Below, piece by piece: positions 58,411 through 64,000 of a stretch of DNA of 64,000 nt. This DNA comes from Lutraria lutraria. Taxonomy: Eukaryota > Mollusca > Bivalvia > Venerida > Mactridae. The stretch spans positions 35,256,366 through 35,320,365 of the forward strand of contig OZ026833.1 of assembly GCA_964023205.1 (NCBI GenBank). Reading direction: 5' to 3'. Position 1 is the stretch's first letter. Each line of letters begins with the position of its first letter. A program made the translations under genes and the position numbers. A model generated the notes under the pieces. The model was not told the DNA's origin, made no database searches, and saw only the letters and a program-made list of their open reading frames with translations.

Positions 58411-59803
58411 TTTATAGTACAGCCTGCTTATAAATACGAGTACTATGATACAGTACTGCTACATTTTCATTAAAATCTTTAAAAAGACCATGGACTTCTA
58501 TACATATATACTAGTCCTTGACATGACTCGTAAGACATATTTATTTTCAGATCATTAAAGCATTCGATAATCTTACACATGCGTCGTTTTTAGTGTCCAA
58601 ATTTGAGTTGCAGTCCAATATGTCGACTACACTCCAATATTACAAAAAATACGGACAGCTGTCCATTGAGAGCGATCCGTTCGTAAAATTATTGGACAGT
58701 GAGAAAAAGGATGACGTCACAGGAATGATTTAAGTAGTTCTACATAGGCTAACTATGTAACAGAATGTTGTAATAATCCAACTTAACAACAAATGTAAAT
58801 GATTGTACCTTATTAATTGATGCATGAGATCACTAAATGCCATTCCATTTTTTTTCATGTGATGATACAGCATTCATTCTGTAATCAACAATAAAATAGT
58901 TTTATATCAAATTACACGCAGCAAATCAGGATTCATTTTCAAAACCTTCTTATTTTGATTTCTTTCTTGGTGCTTTTCAATCTAGAATCAGACAGACCAA
59001 CCACTAACTTGTGCAGGATGATGTCCAGTAAAAATTACCTTTAACATGTTTATTTTTTCTTGTAACACAGTCAGGTATTCAAATTAAATTCTAATAAATT
59101 CAGAAATTGATAGACAATTATTCATGAAGAAACAAAAACAACGACAAAGATAACGAAATATGTATGACTGGTATACGGTTTAGGATAATTTAGTTCACAT
59201 TTCAGAATCCATGTATGACAATTGACGTGGACCAATGTCTATCCAAAAATCGTACCATATCCGAAATTTGTGCAACTAGTCAAATAACACTTGCTTGTTG
59301 AATAATCGGTCATAAAGTCCAATGAACAGCAAATTGAGCCCCTGGCAATAACTATAAAAGCATCAAAGGTCTATGTTCTGCTGGATCTTTGCAAATCGTG
59401 TAATGGCAAATGAACCTACTCACTATGTTTATAAGTTCAATTGACACATTATTTGACAACTGCATGCTCCGCCAAAGATCAAGTCAAAACAACAAAGTTA
59501 ACGACAGAAAATTATCAAACAGTTCATAATCCAAGAGATTAGCCGATTAGTATCCAGAATCTTCATAAATATAGACAAATAATGAGTTCGATGTTGCATC
59601 CGTTTTCGTTTTGTTTTTATCTAAGAAAATGTCTTAAAGTTAAGACACCTCGCACCATGACTAAACTTTTAAGATAGAAATCGACGATCTAGGACTTCTT
59701 TCACTCTAAGACGAAAGTTAAAAAAAATCGCACAAAGTTAGCAAAACATGGCGAAAACTAAGATAATTTCGGGATTCTGAGATACCTTTTAATCTTAGTT
59801 AGT
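58411..59803. other. Intergenic, nothing recognised
   Basis: No domain-bearing ORF and no clear repeat ends. It is the upstream flank of the second CIDE-N gene, before the LINE fragment at 59804. Confidence 0.3.
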
Positions 59804-60142
59804 TTGTGCCCTGGTGTATGGGGATTTAAGAAGTACACGCATAATGAAAACGTGCAACATAAGATATGTATTGTAGGTGTCCATCGGTTTACCCAAATTC
59901 TAGCCAAGATGAGAGACACTGGGTGGATTCCTTGTGTTTACAGACGATGGGGCAACATTCTACTTTTGTTGAATAGACTAATTTTCGTGGATTATAATTG
60001 TATCACTAACACAGTGTTTCTGTACGACTACGAAGAGGGTAAAAGCAACTGGTCACATGAAACTAAACAAATTATGTCAATACTTGACTTAACTGCAAAC
60101 TATGATAAGAAATGTGTTGTTAACATCAATCCATACATCTAG
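59804..60142 (+). pseudogene. LINE ORF2 C-terminal fragment
   Basis: VHRFTQILAKMRDTGWIPCV, YRRWGNILLLLNRLIF and TVFLYDYEEGKSNWSHETKQ resemble the C-terminal region of non-LTR ORF2 proteins (GVHRFAP...GW.P...RW..I.R.WNRL...R.TK.VF.WDY....NW..E.K). No reverse transcriptase nearby. It lies 66 bp upstream of the second CIDE-N exon and ends close to where homology between the two CIDE-N loci begins. Confidence 0.55.
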
Positions 60143-60207
60143 ACGCACACAATGTACATACAGTTGGGCACAAAAGGAACTCACAAAACAAATGTATTTA
60201 ATTACAG

Positions 60208-60634
60208 GAAACCATTGAACATGGCGGCTGGTGGTAAGGGAATAGTATTCAAAGTTACGGACACAAAATCCGGCCGAAAATCTCTGTTTAAATTCGAGCA
60301 GTTCTCAACTTTCAAGGAAATATGTACGTAGCCATATAGTATTGAATGGTTTATAATGTTTAACGATATTTACAAATAATTACAAAAAATAGACGTATAA
60401 GTACTAACACAATCAAATGTGTATATGTATGCAAATATGTGTACGGTCATTCTGAAAAAAAAACTCATATCTGAAAAATCGTTAATGTTTCTTATCTAGG
60501 TAAAACAAAATTTGAATATCCACCTGATTCGGATGTAGTTTTTGTATTAGAAGAGGATGATGATGTAGAAGTCGACGAGTCTGTATTCGAGTGTTTGGAT
60601 AAGATGACTGAACTCAAGATGAAACCAAAACATG
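60208..60634 (+). CDS. Second CIDE-N gene (paralogue), first two coding exons; gene continues to the right
   Basis: Exon 1 60208-60323 (ATG 60221, acceptor ATTACAG) and exon 2 60500-60634 (acceptor CTTATCTAG). The start MAAGGKGIVFKVTDTKSGRK and the core SDVVFVLEEDDDVEVDESVF are typical of CIDE-N. Splice phases (1, 1), exon lengths and parts of intron 1 match the copy at 12.1 kb, including the GTACGT donor. Exon 2's donor is a weak CATG|GTACTT. No IRG exon is visible in the remaining 3.4 kb. In the first copy it lies 4.4 kb downstream, so it may be outside the window. Divergence (for example D/G, Q/K, EKR/KEI) indicates an old duplication. Confidence 0.65.
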
Positions 60635-61408
60635 GTACTTTTTTATTATAAATTAGATTTTCTCTGTGATTGAAGCTGAAAACTGTCCATTATGAAAACT
60701 ATTGGGAGTGTATGAGGCGCTTCACAGTAGCGCCGACGACACTCCAATATTTTACATGATAGGCAGTTTGAGGTTATTGGTAACTTAAATAATTTCGAAA
60801 TGATTACACAATTCATTGACCATGACAATTTAGCATTCATAAAGGTTACCGTCAGCTTAATCATTCTAGTTCCCAATGAGAATCAAGTAATTCATGTGGA
60901 TTTTCCTTCCTATTGTTTGATGATATACGAGGTTGCTCACTGAAAGTCACTAAAGAACGTTACTGACTTTGAAAAACGTAGGTAGGGATACATTTTTCAT
61001 ATATATAGAGAGATAAAATAGCGCGTGAATCACGGTTGGTACCTTTAAATCAACTCTTTCAATCACACTGCTCGGGTAGCACGTGGAATGTACATTTTAT
61101 TCGAACCTGTTTGCATCGATTCAGACCGCCATTTCTGCATATGAATGTGTTGGGAATGGTGTGGCATTTCATTTGCAAATCAGAATGATAAAACAGCATG
61201 GGGCAATGTGGAAAGTGTGAATAGGAAAAAGCATTTCGAAAGAATCCCTAAAGGGTTTGACAGAGCCTTACAATTTTTTAAAGACATAACTACGAGTTAA
61301 TGCTATTTGGGCTAGAAAAGTCTAGGTTGCCTGTAACGATATTAACTCGTCCGAATTCTGACAATCAACTCAATATCTGTATTATTTAATCAGATTTTTA
61401 TGAAATGT
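60635..61408. other. Intron 2 of the second CIDE-N gene (putative)
   Basis: No coding segment. About 61140-61235 (TTGGGAATGG...AAACAGC.TGG..CAATGTGGAA..TGTGAATAGGAAAAA) repeats sequence at about 50848-50912 in the same orientation. Confidence 0.35.
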
Positions 61409-61413
61409 AGTCT

Positions 61414-63914
61414 CACTGGGGGCCAACGACGTATCACGACAGGCGGTTCGCATCGAAAACATGTGTATGTTATGCAACGACAAACGAGACATGTTATGTA
61501 CACATAACGTGGTTGAAAAGCTAAGGACGACATTTCTCGTAGTTAGTGACATTGTATTTCGCTGGAATATCATATTCCAAGCACGAAACATGGTGAGTTG
61601 AAACGTTTAATACTATGAAACAGTTGTATGCAGTTAATTGAGTACCAATTACGTATGAATTAAGCTCAAAAGTTAGGGATGTTCGTAGACAGTCTTGTTT
61701 TGGTAGATTTTTCATTAAAATAGTTTTCGTGAGTATCATTTCTTATGCTTACTGGGTAAGGTTTACTTATTCAATCTTTTTGTCTTCATTAAAAATGTTC
61801 TGTAGGTGTAATAAGCACATATGAACGGGTTTTTTGCATACTACGACTGTGTTTGTTTCTCACAGAGTGTGTGTATGGTGCTAAACGAAGGTCACTCTTC
61901 ATGTGTATGTTGCTCACTGAAGTCAAAATCAATTTCAGGATACAGACCACGCGGTGTGTATGTACTGCCGGTCACCATTTTCCAGCATTTTAGAAGCGGA
62001 ATGACACTGTGCAAACTCCAGCATATAGAGCGTTACGTTCATGAGGGAAGCAGATGATAGAGGTACAACTAAATATCACAATGCAACTTAAAATGAAGGA
62101 CCATTACGTTATCTACAACATCGTCGACATGACAACGATCACGGAAACTGGAAAAATTAATACCTACAAATAATGTAACAAGTGACAGACCAATATGGAA
62201 ATTTCTTAAAGTGAACACACCGACTAAGTCTGTCCATTGCCAATTGTTCCTGAAACAAGCGGAATCCGGGATGTACAGAAGTATCTCAACCAGATGGTGC
62301 TGAACTGACGGAACAATTGGACACAACTATACTATGCTCAGACGCAGAGGACTTTGAAAAAGTAGATCTAACGTTACCGATGAAACAATAAAAGAGTCCG
62401 TGGTACAATTACAAAAGCTTCTTCAATCCATCACATCTACTCTAATTATACCCCCATCACACTAGGGCAACGATTGTACTACACCCACCGCGTCCTGACA
62501 GGACGTTAGCAAATGAATGCATTTTGTAATTGTACCACCTGACAAGCCATTTGGGTGCTAAAATTGCCGTTTTCGAAATAAGAAATAGAAGAAAAAGAAA
62601 CATGAAGCAACTTAGATTATGTTGTGTTAGTGCATGACTATAAGCATAAAGAAGACTTCTGTTTGGCCGTCATGACCAGTTAATATAAATGGACACATAT
62701 GGTACAGTATACATACGGAGCTAGTGAATGCAATGAGGACGTTATTGGGGCCTAGGGAGAGCGCAGTTCAGTCTGCATGGACGTAGTGAGCACATAATTT
62801 GGGCGTAGTATTAACGCAATAGACCTGGTGACAACGGGAAGCTGCACGTGTAATGAACTTACTGGCAACGTGATAGACGCAGTGAGAACCTGGCAAAGAC
62901 GTTGTAAGGGCGAAGTGCGAGCCTGAGTGCATCATTTCTTTTCGAGTTTGACCCCGTCCCTGCCACGGCCATCAAAATTTTCAGGACGTGATAGGAACTT
63001 TGCGAGCGTGGTGCGGACGAGCTCTGGTGTGATGGGGGCATTATAACTGACCGTAGATGTCTTCAAGACTGGGTCACCTTTTTTCAAATGGTGGATATTG
63101 GCGAATTCGGTGCAAATCACGCTTGGATTGACGAGCACGGTGCAACATTGCTATAGAATACTAATGAATGGGGCAATGGTGTTAACGAATCGAAGAAATG
63201 CAATTAAACTTTTTAGATAACAGCAGATTTCTAAATTGTTCAAACTCGTAAATTATATAAGTATGTGCCTAAATCTATTATAATGCAGTTATTAAATGAT
63301 AAGACCATCTAACAATTTTAACTGTTCTTTTTAGACCATCACACATAATTAAATAGATATCTGTCAACTGCAAAATATTAATTGATAAACACATTTGACT
63401 TCAGACTGAAACATCACACACTCTGTTAGTAACATATACATCAAAAAGAGACTTCAGTTGACACCATACACACTTGTCTAGTGCGAAAGGCCTTGTTATA
63501 TTAACGTGTATACATTCTATTGAATCCGATAAGCGTGGGGAGATGCTAAGTTATGTTCACAGACATGATGCCTGTATCATGAGTGCTAAATATTTACAAA
63601 TGGGTTTCATGTCACAATCATTTTGAGGAAAACTGTTTTTTACACAGAATAACGGACTAATCTGGCATAATTTGATGAATGACAACGCAATCATTGTACA
63701 GAAAACGCATTTTACAACGGCAAATACAAACTTAATAAAAACAACTAACAAGACAATCCAAAAAACTAACATTTCGTCCCCCTGCAGGTCAAACATTCCA
63801 AAATGGCATGTGGAGGTCAGAAAACCAGAGACTGCTTACATAAAATTTCGTTGCATAACATACACATGTTTTCGATGCGAACCGCCTCTCGTGATACTTC
63901 GTTGGCCCCCAGTG
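61414..63914. mobile_element. 2.5 kb TIR element with CACTGGGGG ends and 5 bp target duplication
   Basis: Inverted ends of 67 bp with two mismatches start CACTGGGGGCCAACGA at 61414-61480 and 63848-63914, flanked by AGTCT at 61409-61413 and 63915-63919. A CAC start plus a 5 bp duplication occurs in Transib/RAG-like elements; CACTA elements share the CACTG start but usually duplicate 3 bp. No transposase recognised, so superfamily is open. Contains the MITE at 62451-63040. Confidence 0.7.
62451..63040. mobile_element. MITE with CCCCCATCACAC ends
   Basis: About 590 bp, CCCCCATCACACTAGGG at the left and TGGTGTGATGGGGG at the right, between TTATA words (62446-62450 and 63041-63045). Interior rich in CGTAGTGAG/AACGTGATAG-type words. 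Ends resemble the 21031-21604 element. Confidence 0.6.
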
Positions 63915-64000
63915 AGTCTAGGTGTAGTAAAAATGATTTAGTATCAAAACTGGTTTGAATCTATTTAAGCTTGGATTTTGTCTAAGAAGCAAATCTAGAA

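Noticed and set aside
61414..63914. Firm assignment to RAG-like/Transib elements
   Set aside because: Only termini and duplication length are available; no transposase is present, and CACTG also starts CACTA elements.

Overview
The window is AT-rich eukaryotic DNA with spliced genes, very low gene density and dense, nested transposable elements. Several interspersed repeats resemble families I associate with bivalve molluscs: the 'GGGCCATGATGGCCC...CGCTCACC' repeat, a tRNA-headed SINE whose body reads 'GAGGAAGC...AGCTT', tRNA-Ala-like SINE heads, and the 'CCCCCAAACGAAGTTTG' repeat. The best guess is a marine bivalve. That is recognition from memory, not a database match.

Host genes. The most interesting locus is on the + strand at about 12.08-17.71 kb. 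Two small exons encode a CIDE-N-like domain. They are followed, after a 4.4 kb intron in matching phase, by one large exon encoding an interferon-inducible (IRG/p47) GTPase domain with clear G1, G3 and G4 motifs. The joined model is a 353-residue CIDE-N + IRG protein. A paralogue of the two CIDE-N exons lies 48 kb downstream (60208-60634) with the same splice phases and similar intron sequence; its GTPase exon, if present, lies beyond the right edge. At the left edge, a minus-strand exon (about 451-154) encodes a putative signal peptide and part of a PAN/apple domain, with an apparent frameshift.

Mobile elements. 9.2-11.6 kb: decayed LINE (-). 14.1-16.1 kb: PIF/Harbinger-like transposon inside the IRG intron. 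27.2-31.0 kb: LINE (-) with endonuclease, YADD reverse transcriptase and C-terminal domain, split by a 523 bp TIR element with a 7 bp target duplication. 33.9-34.3 kb: Tc1/mariner relic. 35.6-38.35 kb: interspersed repeat split by a 2.2 kb TIR element carrying a recurrent 14-mer. 40.3-47.95 kb: one transposon-like relic gene (-) broken by two insertions, a 2.4 kb TIR element that itself holds a GC-rich foldback, and a 3.16 kb CACTA-like element with two subterminal minisatellites. 51.0-58.0 kb: a 7 kb region bounded by about 185 bp inverted repeats with palindromic TTTGCCATGGCAAA motifs; it contains SINE heads and a CR1-like LINE whose first ORF carries a 2A motif (DVESNPGP). 61.4-63.9 kb: 2.5 kb TIR element with a 5 bp target duplication and a nested MITE.

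The rest is intergenic or intronic sequence where I see only short repeats. No rRNA gene, functional tRNA gene or CRISPR array was seen. Most short ORFs in the window look fortuitous.
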